Shown piece by piece: positions 47,084 to 55,264 of a stretch of DNA of 64,000 nucleotides. The notes beneath the pieces are model-generated. The model had not been told where the DNA came from. It ran no database searches and was given only the letters and a program-made list of their open reading frames with translations. The first letter of the stretch is position 1, and every line of letters begins with the position of its first letter. The translations under genes and the position numbers were made by a program. Origin of the DNA: Streptomyces sp. CB02400 (GTDB lineage Bacteria; Actinomycetota; Actinomycetes; Streptomycetales; Streptomycetaceae); assembly GCF_001905725.1 (NCBI RefSeq), contig NZ_LIWB01000004.1, positions 124,001 through 188,000 of the forward strand, written 5' to 3'.

Positions 47084-47163
47084 GGGGTGGGTTGCACAGC
47101 CCGGCGCCGGCGGGGTGCCGTCGCGCCCACCCGTGCCGCCCCAGCGGCACGACTGCCCGCGGG
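47084..47163. repeat. Dispersed intergenic element, copy 2 (inverted)
   Basis: Read on the minus strand it contains CCGCGGGCAGTCGTGCCGC, GCGGCACGGGTGGGCGCGAC, GGCACCCCGCC, GCGCCGGGCTG and CAACCCACCC, matching the element at 33871-33972 in the same order. It lies between the DUF389 gene and glmM and runs directly into a 28-bp tandem array whose unit carries part of it. Confidence 0.8.
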
Positions 47164-47341
47164 AACGGCGACAGGCACGACTGCCCGCGGGAACAGCGAC
47201 AGGCACGACTGCCCGCGGGAACAGCGACAGGCACGACTGCCCGCGGGAACAGCGACAGGCGCGGGTACCCGCGGGAACAGCGACAGGCACGACTGCCCGC
47301 GGGAACGGCGACAGGCGCGGGTACCCGCGGGAACGGCGGCG
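47146..47341. repeat. 28-bp tandem repeat array, seven units
   Basis: Units start at 47146, 47174, 47202, 47230, 47258, 47286 and 47314, each 28 bases with core CTGCCCGCGGGAAC(A/G)GCG. Units 5 and 7 carry the variant GGTACCCGCGGGAAC. Copies differ at one to four sites. There are no spacers. The first unit overlaps the end of the dispersed element, so the array seems to have grown from it. Confidence 0.9.
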
Positions 47342-47355
47342 GCATCCGCGTTGGG

Positions 47356-48714
47356 CTAGCCCAGCGCCGACTTCACCGCGTCCGCCAGGCGGCTCGCGAC
47401 CGAGCGGGCCTGGTCGATGTCCGCCGCCTCGACCATGACGCGGACCAGGGGTTCCGTGCCCGAGGGGCGGAGGAGTACGCGGCCCGTCTCGCCGAGTTCG
47501 CGTTCGGCCTCGGTGACGGCCGTGGCGAGTTCCGCGGAGGTCTTCACGCGGGACTTGTCGACGTCCGGGACGTTGATCAGGACCTGCGGGAGGCGTTCCA
47601 TCACCGAGGCCAGGTCCCGCAGCGTACGGCCGGTGCCGGCGACCCGTGCCGCGAGCAGCAGGCCGGTGAGCGTGCCGTCGCCGGTCGTCGCGTGGTCGAG
47701 GATGATGACGTGGCCGGACTGCTCGCCGCCGAGGGCGTAGTCCTTCTCCTTCATCTCCTCCAGCACGTACCGGTCGCCGACCGCGGTCTGCACGAACCGG
47801 ATGCCCTCGCGCTCCATGGCGAGCTTGAAGCCGAGGTTGGACATCACGGTCGCGACGACGGTGTCGGAGCGCAGTGCGGAGCGCTCCCGCATCGCCAGCG
47901 CGAGCACGGCGAGGATCTGGTCGCCGTCGACCTCCTCGCCGGTGTGGTCCACGGCCAGGCACCGGTCGGCGTCGCCGTCGTGGGCGATGCCCAGCGCGGC
48001 CCCGTGCTCGACGACCGCGGCCTTCAGCTGGTCGAGGTGGGTCGAGCCGCAGCCGTCGTTGATGTTGAGCCCGTCCGGGTCGGCGCCGATGGTGACGACC
48101 TCGGCCCCGGCCCGGGTGAACGCCTCCGGGGAGACCTTCGCGGCGGCGCCGTGCGCCTCGTCGAGGACGATCTTCAGACCGTCCAGCCGGTTCGGGAGGG
48201 CGCCGACGAGGTGGTCGACGTAACGGGCGATCCCCTCCTCGTAGTCCCGTACTCGGCCGACGCCGGCGCCGGTCGGGCGGTCCCAGGGGGCGCCGGTGCG
48301 GTGCTCCTCGTACACGGACTCGATGCGGTCCTCCAGCTCGTCGGCGAGCTTGTGGCCGCCGCGGGCGAAGAACTTGATGCCGTTGTCCGGCATGGCGTTG
48401 TGGCTGGCGGAGAGCATGACGCCGAGGTCGGCGCCGAGCGCGCCGGTGAGGTGCGCCACGGCCGGTGTCGGCAGCACGCCGACCCGCAGGACGTCCACGC
48501 CCGCGCTGGCGAGGCCCGCGACGACGGCGGCCTCCAGGAACTCTCCGGACGCGCGTGGGTCACGTCCGACCACGGCGGTGGGCCGGTGTCCTTCGAACGT
48601 GCCCGCCTCGGCCAGTACGTGCGCGGCGGCGACGGACAGGCCGAGCGCCATCTCCGCTGTCAGGTCCGCGTTGGCGACACCGCGCACGCCGTCCGTGCCG
48701 AAGAGTCGTCCCAC
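47356..48714 (-). CDS. glmM: Phosphoglucosamine mutase
   Basis: A 452-residue enzyme interconverting glucosamine-6-phosphate and glucosamine-1-phosphate, the step after GlmS in UDP-GlcNAc synthesis. The start [19 protein letters not shown] is diagnostic. The phosphoserine loop is [18 protein letters not shown], the metal-binding loop [15 protein letters not shown], and the sugar loop GGEQSGHVI. The phosphate-binding [14 protein letters not shown] comes near the end. AGGAGGAC precedes the GTG. It lies downstream of rplM-rpsI on the same strand, the normal streptomycete order. Confidence 0.97.
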   Translation of the reverse strand: MGRLFGTDGVRGVANADLTAEMALGLSVAAAHVLAEAGTFEGHRPTAVVGRDPRASGEFLEAAVVAGLASAGVDVLRVGVLPTPAVAHLTGALGADLGVMLSASHNAMPDNGIKFFARGGHKLADELEDRIESVYEEHRTGAPWDRPTGAGVGRVRDYEEGIARYVDHLVGALPNRLDGLKIVLDEAHGAAAKVSPEAFTRAGAEVVTIGADPDGLNINDGCGSTHLDQLKAAVVEHGAALGIAHDGDADRCLAVDHTGEEVDGDQILAVLALAMRERSALRSDTVVATVMSNLGFKLAMEREGIRFVQTAVGDRYVLEEMKEKDYALGGEQSGHVIILDHATTGDGTLTGLLLAARVAGTGRTLRDLASVMERLPQVLINVPDVDKSRVKTSAELATAVTEAERELGETGRVLLRPSGTEPLVRVMVEAADIDQARSVASRLADAVKSALG

Positions 48715-49020
48715 TTGTCCTCCTGAGGAAGCGTCAGTATCGAAAGCCGTCGCCGAGGCCGTGCCGGGGCGTTGGACCCGTCCGCGCGGTCGCCGGTCGG
48801 ACCGCTGACGGAGCTTGTGATGTGTTCGACGGTCGTGATGCGTATGCGGCTCCGCATCGTCATCCGGCAGGCGCGCCATAACGACATGCCCGACCATCCG
48901 ATCACATTAGCCTTTGAGCGCCTTGTGCCGTTATACGCCCACGGCAATGAATAAACGAACGCCCCGACAGCACTGTGGCGTGCCGCCGGGGCGTTCGGAG
49001 TACGCGCGAGCGCCTGCGAT
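48715..49020. other. Intergenic region between rpsI and glmM
   Basis: Holds the rpsI terminator hairpin (48956-48997) and the glmM leader. The only long minus-strand frame runs antisense-free into the glmM start but lacks domain similarity. An AT-richer patch at about 48895-48955 could hold the glmM promoter; no hexamer pair is convincing. Confidence 0.5.
48956..48997 (-). terminator. Terminator of the rplM-rpsI operon
   Basis: CGAACGCCCCG (48956-48966) and CGGGGCGTTCG (48987-48997) form a perfect 11-base stem, 24 bases beyond the rpsI stop. On the minus strand a TTTATTC run follows. Confidence 0.88.
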
Positions 49021-49533
49021 TTAGCGCTTGCTGTACTGCGGGGCCTTACGGGCCTTCTTCAGACCGGCCTTCTTGCGCTCGACCGCGCGGTCGTCGCGCT
49101 TGAGGAAGCCGGCCTTCTTCAGCGGGCCGCGGTTGTTGTCGACGTCCGCCTCGTTCAGCGCGCGGGCGACACCGAGACGGAGCGCACCGGCCTGACCGGA
49201 GACGCCGCCACCCGCGATGCGGGCGATGACGTCGTAGCGGCCCTCGAGCTCGAGCACCTTGAAGGGCTCGTTGACTTCCTGCTGGTGCACCTTGTTCGGG
49301 AAGTAGTCCTCGAGGGTGCGACCGTTGATCTTCCACTTGCCGGTGCCCGGGACGATCCGGACGCGGGCGATGGCGTTCTTGCGGCGGCCCAGGCCGGCGG
49401 CCGGCTGGGGCTCACCGAAGCGGGAGGCCATGGACTCCGAGGTGTACTCGCCCTCGACGGGCACCTCGGACTCGGTGGTGTAGCTGTCGATGTCAAGCTC
49501 TTCGAGCGGCTGCTCGGCAGTGGTCTCGGCCAC
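49021..49533 (-). CDS. rpsI: 30S ribosomal protein S9
   Basis: A 170-residue protein. The conserved part starts near residue 45 ([20 protein letters not shown]) and ends with the invariant basic tail [12 protein letters not shown] that reaches the P site. The first 40 residues form the acidic extension usual for actinobacteria ([20 protein letters not shown]). It follows rplM by 42 bases in the usual rplM-rpsI operon. Confidence 0.98.
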   Translation of the reverse strand: MAETTAEQPLEELDIDSYTTESEVPVEGEYTSESMASRFGEPQPAAGLGRRKNAIARVRIVPGTGKWKINGRTLEDYFPNKVHQQEVNEPFKVLELEGRYDVIARIAGGGVSGQAGALRLGVARALNEADVDNNRGPLKKAGFLKRDDRAVERKKAGLKKARKAPQYSKR

Positions 49534-49575
49534 GATTCTCCTCAGATTCTGTTCAGTCTTAGGGGGTGGCCGGAC

Positions 49576-50019
49576 TTACTGCGCGACCTGGGTGATCTCG
49601 AACGGCACCGGCTGCTGGGCAGCGTGCGGGTGCTGGTCGCCCGAGTAGACCTTCAGCTTCGAGAGCATCTGACGGCCCAGGGTGTTCTTGGGGAGCATGC
49701 CCTTGACGGCCTTCTCGATGGCCTTCTCGGGGTTCTTGTCGAGCAGCTCGTCGTAACGGACGGAGCGCAGACCACCCGGGTAGCCCGAGTGGCGGTACGC
49801 CATCTTCTGGGTCCGCTTGTTGCCGGACAGGTGCACCTTGTCGGCGTTGATGATGATGACGAAGTCACCGGTGTCGACGTGGGGCGCGTAGATCGGCTTG
49901 TGCTTGCCGCGCAGGATGGAGGCCGCAGTGGAGGCCAGACGACCCAGGACGACGTCCTGAGCGTCGATGACGTGCCACTGGCGCGTCACATCGCCGGGCT
50001 TGGGGCTGTACGTACGCAC
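49576..50019 (-). CDS. rplM: 50S ribosomal protein L13
   Basis: A 147-residue large-subunit protein: [40 protein letters not shown], then [20 protein letters not shown] and [20 protein letters not shown], which together identify L13. Its length is as expected. It is first gene of rplM-rpsI; the promoter must lie at about 50030-50200. Confidence 0.98.
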   Translation of the reverse strand: MRTYSPKPGDVTRQWHVIDAQDVVLGRLASTAASILRGKHKPIYAPHVDTGDFVIIINADKVHLSGNKRTQKMAYRHSGYPGGLRSVRYDELLDKNPEKAIEKAVKGMLPKNTLGRQMLSKLKVYSGDQHPHAAQQPVPFEITQVAQ

Positions 50020-50206
50020 GGTTCGTAGCCTTCGCTTCTTCAGTGAATGGTCCTGACAAGGTCACCGAAGACGATCACGACAGCCTTGACCGCATCACGG
50101 TGACGCAAACCGCATGCTGGTCGCTGGTCATCGGTCCGGTGGACCGGTGTAAGGGCCCCTCACGTGAGAATGAGCAAGCCACTACACACAACGAACACGC
50201 AGAATA

Positions 50207-50226
50207 CCCGCCCCCGGCCGGGCGGG
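50207..50226 (-). terminator. Hairpin after the GT87-like gene
   Basis: CCCGCCC (50207-50213) and GGGCGGG (50220-50226) pair around CCGGCC, 25 bases past the stop at 50252; on the minus strand TATTCTG follows. Confidence 0.7.
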
Positions 50227-50251
50227 TCAAAACGGCTCCGCCCCCGGCGGG

Positions 50252-51448
50252 CTACGCCGGTTCCACGGCCGTACGCCGCTCCCCCGGCGCACCGCTCGGG
50301 CCGTCCGCGTCCCGTGTCCTCCGCACGCAGTGGTACGCGACCGTCACCGCCAGGACGCACAGCGTGAAGGCGTCCCGGAAGGCCCGGCGCCTGCCCGACT
50401 CCAGCCACGGCCAGGTCACCCCCGGAAGCTGCGGCACCAGGGCGAGCCAGAACCAGGGCCGCCGCGCCACCGCCCCGGCGTACGGCAGACCGGCGAGCAG
50501 CAGCGGCAGGACGACCAGGAGGTAGTGGTTGTAGGAGGGGCGGGAGACCAGGAACGCGGAGAGCATCAGCCCCGCGGACGTCTCCGCCAGCCGCGGCTCC
50601 GCCGGGCCCGGCCCGCGCCAGCGCCGGTACGCGCACACCACTCCCGCGGCGGCCGCGAGCAGCGCGAGCAGCGCGGCCGGGACCCTGGGCACGCCGAGCC
50701 GGGGCAGCACGGCCGCCGGCGAGGCCTCGTAGAGCCGCACGAAGGCGTCGTCCCCGCTCAGCAGGAAGGGCAGGGTCCGGGTGAGGAAGCCGGTGGGGTC
50801 GGGCAGGAACAGCGCCGCCACCGCCGAGGCGACCGCCGGGACCAGCACCAGCACCGCCAGCGCCCGCCACCGGCGCGCGAACAGGAACAGCAGCGCCATC
50901 GGGGCCAGCAGCGGCTTCAGCGCCACCGCCACCCCGACGACGGCGCCCGCCGCGACCCACCGGCCCCGGCTCGCCAGCAGCAGGCACAGCGGCAGCGCCA
51001 GTACGGCCGTCACCGTCCAGTTGCCCAGCCGCACGAGCTGCCCGAACGGCGCGAAGCCGGCCGCGAGGCCCAGCAGCCCGAGGACGGCGAGCCTGCTGCG
51101 CAGCGGCACCCGGTGCAGCAGCAGGGCGCAGGCCCAGCCCAGCGCGAGGGCGAGGACCACCGCCACCGGCACGGCCACGTCGAGCACGGACCGCGGCAGC
51201 AGCGCCTGCGGGGCGGCGGCCACGACCGCGCTCGGAAAATAGAGGAAGTGCCGGTCGTCATACGGCGAACCGCCGTCCAGCCAGGTCCGCCCGGCGTCCA
51301 CGACGATCGCGTTGTCCATCCCTCCGTCCGAGGTCACCAGCACCGTATGCACCGTCAGCGCCCCCAGCACCGCCACGAGTCCGGCCCACAGGGGGCCGCT
51401 CGCGGGTCGCACCAACCACCCGGAGATGTCGCTTTTGCCCGTCGCCAT
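50252..51448 (-). CDS. GT87-like integral membrane glycosyltransferase (DUF2029)
   Basis: A 398-residue protein with about ten hydrophobic segments. The first extracytoplasmic loop has the DAGRTWLDGGSPYDDRHFLY stretch that marks polyprenyl-phosphate-mannose-dependent GT87 enzymes, followed by YFPSAVVAAAPQALLP. The NHYLLVVLPLLLAGLP motif near the C-terminus is also typical. Related actinobacterial enzymes add mannose or arabinose to lipoglycans outside the membrane. The acceptor here is unknown. The next cluster (52425-56877) is also glycan-related. Confidence 0.85.
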   Translation of the reverse strand: MATGKSDISGWLVRPASGPLWAGLVAVLGALTVHTVLVTSDGGMDNAIVVDAGRTWLDGGSPYDDRHFLYFPSAVVAAAPQALLPRSVLDVAVPVAVVLALALGWACALLLHRVPLRSRLAVLGLLGLAAGFAPFGQLVRLGNWTVTAVLALPLCLLLASRGRWVAAGAVVGVAVALKPLLAPMALLFLFARRWRALAVLVLVPAVASAVAALFLPDPTGFLTRTLPFLLSGDDAFVRLYEASPAAVLPRLGVPRVPAALLALLAAAAGVVCAYRRWRGPGPAEPRLAETSAGLMLSAFLVSRPSYNHYLLVVLPLLLAGLPYAGAVARRPWFWLALVPQLPGVTWPWLESGRRRAFRDAFTLCVLAVTVAYHCVRRTRDADGPSGAPGERRTAVEPA

Positions 51449-51522
51449 GCGGGCAACGCTAGGGCCCCCGAGGCCCGTTGACGGGGACCAGCACGCCCGG
51501 CGCCCCGTCTAAGATGCGCCCC

Positions 51523-52410
51523 ATGAGTTTTGGGCAGGGGGGACCTCAACAGCAGTGGGATCCCTGGAAACCGAATTCCCAGCAGCCCTGGAGCGGCGGC
51601 GGCTCCGGTGAGTCACCCGACTGGGCCGCGCTCGCCGACGCCTCCGAGGCCCGCGCCAAGCGGCGCCGGCTGCTGTTCATAGGCGGCGGGGCGCTCGCCA
51701 CCGTCGCGATAGGCACGGCAGTGGCGGTCGCCGTCGTCTCGGCGAACGGCAGCGACGAGGCCTCGCCGGGCACCTCCTCCCAAGTGCCCGGGGCCACCGA
51801 CTTCGACATCCCGAGCCCGACGGGCACGGTCCCGTCGTTCGCCCCGACGAGCGCCCCGCCGCCGCTGGACCCGAAGGACTTCATCGCCAGCGCGAAGAAG
51901 GACAAGGCCCCGCTGAGCCCCGACATCCTCTTCCCCGGCACCCAGCTCACCATGGGCGAGACGGTGTACAAGAAGGGCCCGACGGCGGACACCGGGAACT
52001 GCGCCTCGGCCGCGAAGTCCACGCTCCCGAAGGTCCTGAACGACAACGACTGCACCCGCCTGATCCGGGTCACCTACACCAAGGACGACATGGCGGTGAC
52101 GGTCGGCGTGGCCGTCTTCGACACCGAGGCGCAGGCGACCAAGGCGAAGCAGCAGGCCGACAAGAAGAGCATCGTCAAGTCGCTGTCGGGCGGCGGCATC
52201 AAGGACTTCTGCTCCGGCGCGGTCTGCCGCTCCACCACCAACTCCTACGGCCGCTACGCCTACTTCACCATCGCCGGCTTCACGGCCGGCAAGGACGTGA
52301 CGACGAAGGACACGGCCGTCTTCGCCACGGGCGACGACCTCCAGGAGTTCACGTTCCGCCAGATCCGCCGCAGGGGCGAGGCCCAGGCGTCGGCGGCGGC
52401 CGACGAGTAG
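51523..52410 (+). CDS. Membrane-anchored hypothetical protein
   Basis: A 295-residue protein with a Gln/Pro/Trp-rich cytoplasmic start (MSFGQGGPQQQWDPWKPNSQ), one transmembrane helix at about 50-72 (LLFIGGGALATVAIGTAVAV) and an extracytoplasmic domain. Four cysteines (TGNCASAA, DNDCTRLI, DFCSGAVCRS) could form two disulfides. The topology is common in Streptomyces proteins of unknown function. It is convergent with the GT39-like gene, 14 bases apart. Confidence 0.8.
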   Translation: MSFGQGGPQQQWDPWKPNSQQPWSGGGSGESPDWAALADASEARAKRRRLLFIGGGALATVAIGTAVAVAVVSANGSDEASPGTSSQVPGATDFDIPSPTGTVPSFAPTSAPPPLDPKDFIASAKKDKAPLSPDILFPGTQLTMGETVYKKGPTADTGNCASAAKSTLPKVLNDNDCTRLIRVTYTKDDMAVTVGVAVFDTEAQATKAKQQADKKSIVKSLSGGGIKDFCSGAVCRSTTNSYGRYAYFTIAGFTAGKDVTTKDTAVFATGDDLQEFTFRQIRRRGEAQASAAADE

Positions 52411-52424
52411 CCGCCGCCCGGCGC

Positions 52425-54254
52425 TCAGGAGGTCTTGATCCAGATCCGGTACTCGCCGGTGCCGGCGGAGTTGCGGAACGGCAGGTCCGCCAGGAGCCGG
52501 TAGTGCGGGTTGCCCCTGACCGCTTCCGCGATGATGTCGTCCACACGCGGGTTGGTGAGCCCGTCGAGGACGATCAGGTCGAACTCGCCGTCGCGCAGCG
52601 CCGCCCGGTAGGCGTCGTCCCCGGAGAGGTACGTGCCCTTCTCGTCCGTGTACTCCATGCCGAAGACGCTCTGCCACTGGCGGTGCGTGGTCTCCTCGCG
52701 GAAGTAGTAGAGGGGCACCTCGGGTGTGGAACTGAGGTAGTGGTCCCGGGAGTTCATGTAGGGCTCGATGGCCCGGACCATCTTCGAGGAGTCGGGCCAG
52801 AGGGCGAACCGCCAGTCCGCCTGCGCGATGCCCAGGCAGAGCATCGCCGTCCACAGCATGATGCCGAGCTGCGGGTACCGGAAGTGCGCGCCCACCAGGC
52901 GGGTCACGCCGACACCGGCCATGGGCGCGGCGAAGAGCAGCCCGAAGCCGATGTGCTTGAACAGCGACACCTGGGTGGCCAGGTGGACCTGGTAGGCGGG
53001 CGCGAGCACCGCCGTGCCGCACAGCACCAGCCCGAGCAGGGCCCGCCGGCGCCAGCCGGGGTCGTCCAGCCGCCGCGCGAGGGGTGACTCGTGCATGCGG
53101 CTGCGCCGGACGTAGGAGACGGCGCCGCCGACGGCGGTGAGGAACATCAGGCCGCCCCACTCCGCCGACCGCCGCAGCAGGAAGCCGGCGCCGTCGGTGC
53201 CGTGCTCCCGGTCGGTGGTGGTCTGCCGTACGCCGGCCATCAGGTCGGTGGCGTACACGCCGGCCGCGAGGAGCGCCCCGATGCCCAGGCCGAGCAGCAC
53301 CATCCGCCCGACCGCCGACCTGGCGCCCCGACGGGGCCAGGCGGTGAGCAGGGCCAGCACGACGACGGTCGGCAGGTACAGCGCGGCCGCGTACTTCACG
53401 CCGACGGCCAGGACCGCCACGGGCGCGGCGAGCAGGACGGCCGCGGCGGGCGCCCGGTCGGTGCGGACGACGATCCAGGTGGCGAGCGCCAGCAGGAACA
53501 CGGCGGCGGCGTCGTAGGTGGCGTAGTACCCCATGACGACGGTCGAGTGCAGTACCGCGAACAGCGCCGCCGCGGCCAGTGCCGCCCGCTCGTTGAACAG
53601 GCGGCGGGTGAGGGAGTACAGCAGCCCGGTGGTGGCGAGCATGAACACCAGGCTCAGTGACCGCGCCCCCGCGAGCCCGAACCACCCGTCCACGAGCGCG
53701 GCGAGCACCGGGTAGAGCTGCGGCGAGCCGGAGAAGTACGCCGCGTAGTCCTTCGGGAGCGGGGTGCCGTGCAGCAGCTGGTCGAGCTGGGCGTGTCCGG
53801 CCGCCAGGTACAGGGCCTCGTCCTGGAAGGCGGTGTTGGACAGCCGCAGCGAGAGCACGGCCTGGACGGTCAGGACGCACAGCAGCACGGCCCGGCTGAC
53901 CCAGGCCCGCCGTCTGCTGGCGGCCATGTCCCAGCTCACCTCGGGGGTGTCGGGCACGTGGTAGCCCGGCTCGGCCGGCGCCTGTTCCGCCACGGTCCGC
54001 AGCGCGTGGGTCGGCCGGTCGTCGCGGCCGCCCTGCGGCTGCTCCGGGATGCCGGGCTGGTACGACTGCTGCTGGTACGGGTAGGTCTGGGCGTCGTAGC
54101 TGTAGCCGTGACCGTGGCCGTAGTCGTATCCGTCCTGCGGACGGCTCGGCTGCCGCGGTACGAACCCGTCGGAGTTGAACCAGCCGCCGGCCGTGTCCTC
54201 CTCGGCGTACGGGTCGTGGGGCCCCGGCGTGTGGTGGTCGTGTCGGGTCATCAC
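52425..54254 (-). CDS. GT39-like (PMT-type) integral membrane glycosyltransferase
   Basis: A 609-residue protein. A soluble Pro/Tyr/Gln-rich N-terminus (about 1-110, with PQGGRDDRPTHALRTV) precedes about ten transmembrane helices. The first outer loop has TAFQDEALYLAAGHAQLDQL; its Asp-Glu pair is the signature of dolichyl-phosphate-mannose-type transferases. The cytoplasmic or outer C-terminal part carries YDSSKMVRAIEPYMNSRDHY-like and FDLIVLDGLTNPRVD segments. The GTG start overlaps the GH26-like gene stop by 4 bases, so it is third in the operon. It probably decorates or primes the polymer made by the GT2 enzyme. Confidence 0.87.
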   Translation of the reverse strand: MMTRHDHHTPGPHDPYAEEDTAGGWFNSDGFVPRQPSRPQDGYDYGHGHGYSYDAQTYPYQQQSYQPGIPEQPQGGRDDRPTHALRTVAEQAPAEPGYHVPDTPEVSWDMAASRRRAWVSRAVLLCVLTVQAVLSLRLSNTAFQDEALYLAAGHAQLDQLLHGTPLPKDYAAYFSGSPQLYPVLAALVDGWFGLAGARSLSLVFMLATTGLLYSLTRRLFNERAALAAAALFAVLHSTVVMGYYATYDAAAVFLLALATWIVVRTDRAPAAAVLLAAPVAVLAVGVKYAAALYLPTVVVLALLTAWPRRGARSAVGRMVLLGLGIGALLAAGVYATDLMAGVRQTTTDREHGTDGAGFLLRRSAEWGGLMFLTAVGGAVSYVRRSRMHESPLARRLDDPGWRRRALLGLVLCGTAVLAPAYQVHLATQVSLFKHIGFGLLFAAPMAGVGVTRLVGAHFRYPQLGIMLWTAMLCLGIAQADWRFALWPDSSKMVRAIEPYMNSRDHYLSSTPEVPLYYFREETTHRQWQSVFGMEYTDEKGTYLSGDDAYRAALRDGEFDLIVLDGLTNPRVDDIIAEAVRGNPHYRLLADLPFRNSAGTGEYRIWIKTS

Positions 54255-55264
54255 GGCTTCCGTACGTCGAAGCCGAACCGGTCGTCGGCGGCCAGGCGCC
54301 TGAACTCCTCCAGCGCCAGAGGGCTCGCCTCCAGCCGCCAGTCGGCGCGCTTCTTGTGGTTGAACCAGACGAAGCCGAGCATGTCGTCGTCGGCCGTGAC
54401 GCCTTCGAAGAGGTTGCGGATGTCGTCCCGCCGCCGCTCACCGGCCATGGCCGCCGTCTCCAGCAGCAGCATCGGCTTCCCGGTGAAGGCGCGGACCTGG
54501 TCCCGGGTCGGTCCGAAGACGCTGTCGAAGGCGCTGTCCTCCTCCAGCGTCCAGTAGCCGATCAGGCCGATCCAGTCGACGTAGCCGTCGCCCGGGTAGT
54601 ACGGCTCGAGCTCGACCTCGCTGACCGGGTTGACGATGTTCGGCGACCAGGCCCAGATGACGTTCGAGGCGCCGACGTCGACGAAGGTGTCGTGGACGCG
54701 CCGCCAGGCGGCCACGTACTCCTCGGGGGTGGTGTGCTCGGTGCCCCACTTCTCCCAGTGGCCGTTGAACTCGTCCGCGAAGGAGATCACGACGGGCAGG
54801 TTCAGCTCGCGCACCGCCGTCGCGTACTCCTCGGTGTAGGCGTCCGACCCGCCGGCCGCGATGTCGGCCAGCGGGGTGTCGAAGGGCTCCCAGGACATCA
54901 GCGTCAGGGCGCCCTCCGCCCAGGCGTTGCGCACACCGGTGGCGTCGAAACCGTCGCCCCAGGCGGCGTAGTACTCGATCAGGTTCGGCTGTTTGCCGAC
55001 CATCTCGGTGTAGGCGTCGACGCCCTTCATCGAGTGCGGTGAGCCCTCGACGGCGGCGCCGAAGTACTTCCTCGACGGCTTCAGCAGCGGTACGACGTCG
55101 TAGGGGACGCTCGCCTCGGAGCCCCCGGCGCTCCCGGCGTTCGGGCCGCCGCCTGCCGCGTCCGGTCCGGCCGGCTCGTCGCCGGGCGACGAGCAGCCGC
55201 CGAGCAGCAGTGTCGCGAGCAGGCAGGAGGACAGCACCGTACGGGTGCGGGAGAGGAGGCGCAT
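54251..55264 (-). CDS. GH26-like glycoside hydrolase lipoprotein
   Basis: A 337-residue predicted lipoprotein: MRLLSRTRTVLSSCLLATLL, lipobox LLGGC with Cys24. A Gly/Pro/Ala linker leads to a (beta/alpha)8 barrel. The acid/base candidate is Glu165 in SFADEFNGHWEKWG and the nucleophile Glu269 in GKPMLLLETAAMAG. VIWAWSPNIVNPVSE supports family GH26 (beta-mannanase and related). ATG overlaps the GT2 stop by one base (TGATG). Genes for secreted polymers often carry such a trimming hydrolase, which hints that the polymer has beta-1,4 or beta-1,3 hexose links. Confidence 0.85.
   Translation of the reverse strand: MRLLSRTRTVLSSCLLATLLLGGCSSPGDEPAGPDAAGGGPNAGSAGGSEASVPYDVVPLLKPSRKYFGAAVEGSPHSMKGVDAYTEMVGKQPNLIEYYAAWGDGFDATGVRNAWAEGALTLMSWEPFDTPLADIAAGGSDAYTEEYATAVRELNLPVVISFADEFNGHWEKWGTEHTTPEEYVAAWRRVHDTFVDVGASNVIWAWSPNIVNPVSEVELEPYYPGDGYVDWIGLIGYWTLEEDSAFDSVFGPTRDQVRAFTGKPMLLLETAAMAGERRRDDIRNLFEGVTADDDMLGFVWFNHKKRADWRLEASPLALEEFRRLAADDRFGFDVRKP

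Noticed and set aside
47146..47341. Regular 28-bp repeats that at first sight suggest a CRISPR array
   Set aside because: The units are directly contiguous with no spacers, and no cas genes are present in the window.
46186..48726. 846-codon plus-strand frame spanning the DUF389 gene, the repeats and glmM
   Set aside because: It is out of frame with the DUF389 protein and antisense to glmM; the repeat array only keeps it open by chance.
48660..48947. 95-codon minus-strand frame upstream of glmM
   Set aside because: It overlaps the glmM start region in another frame, with no ribosome site and no recognisable similarity.
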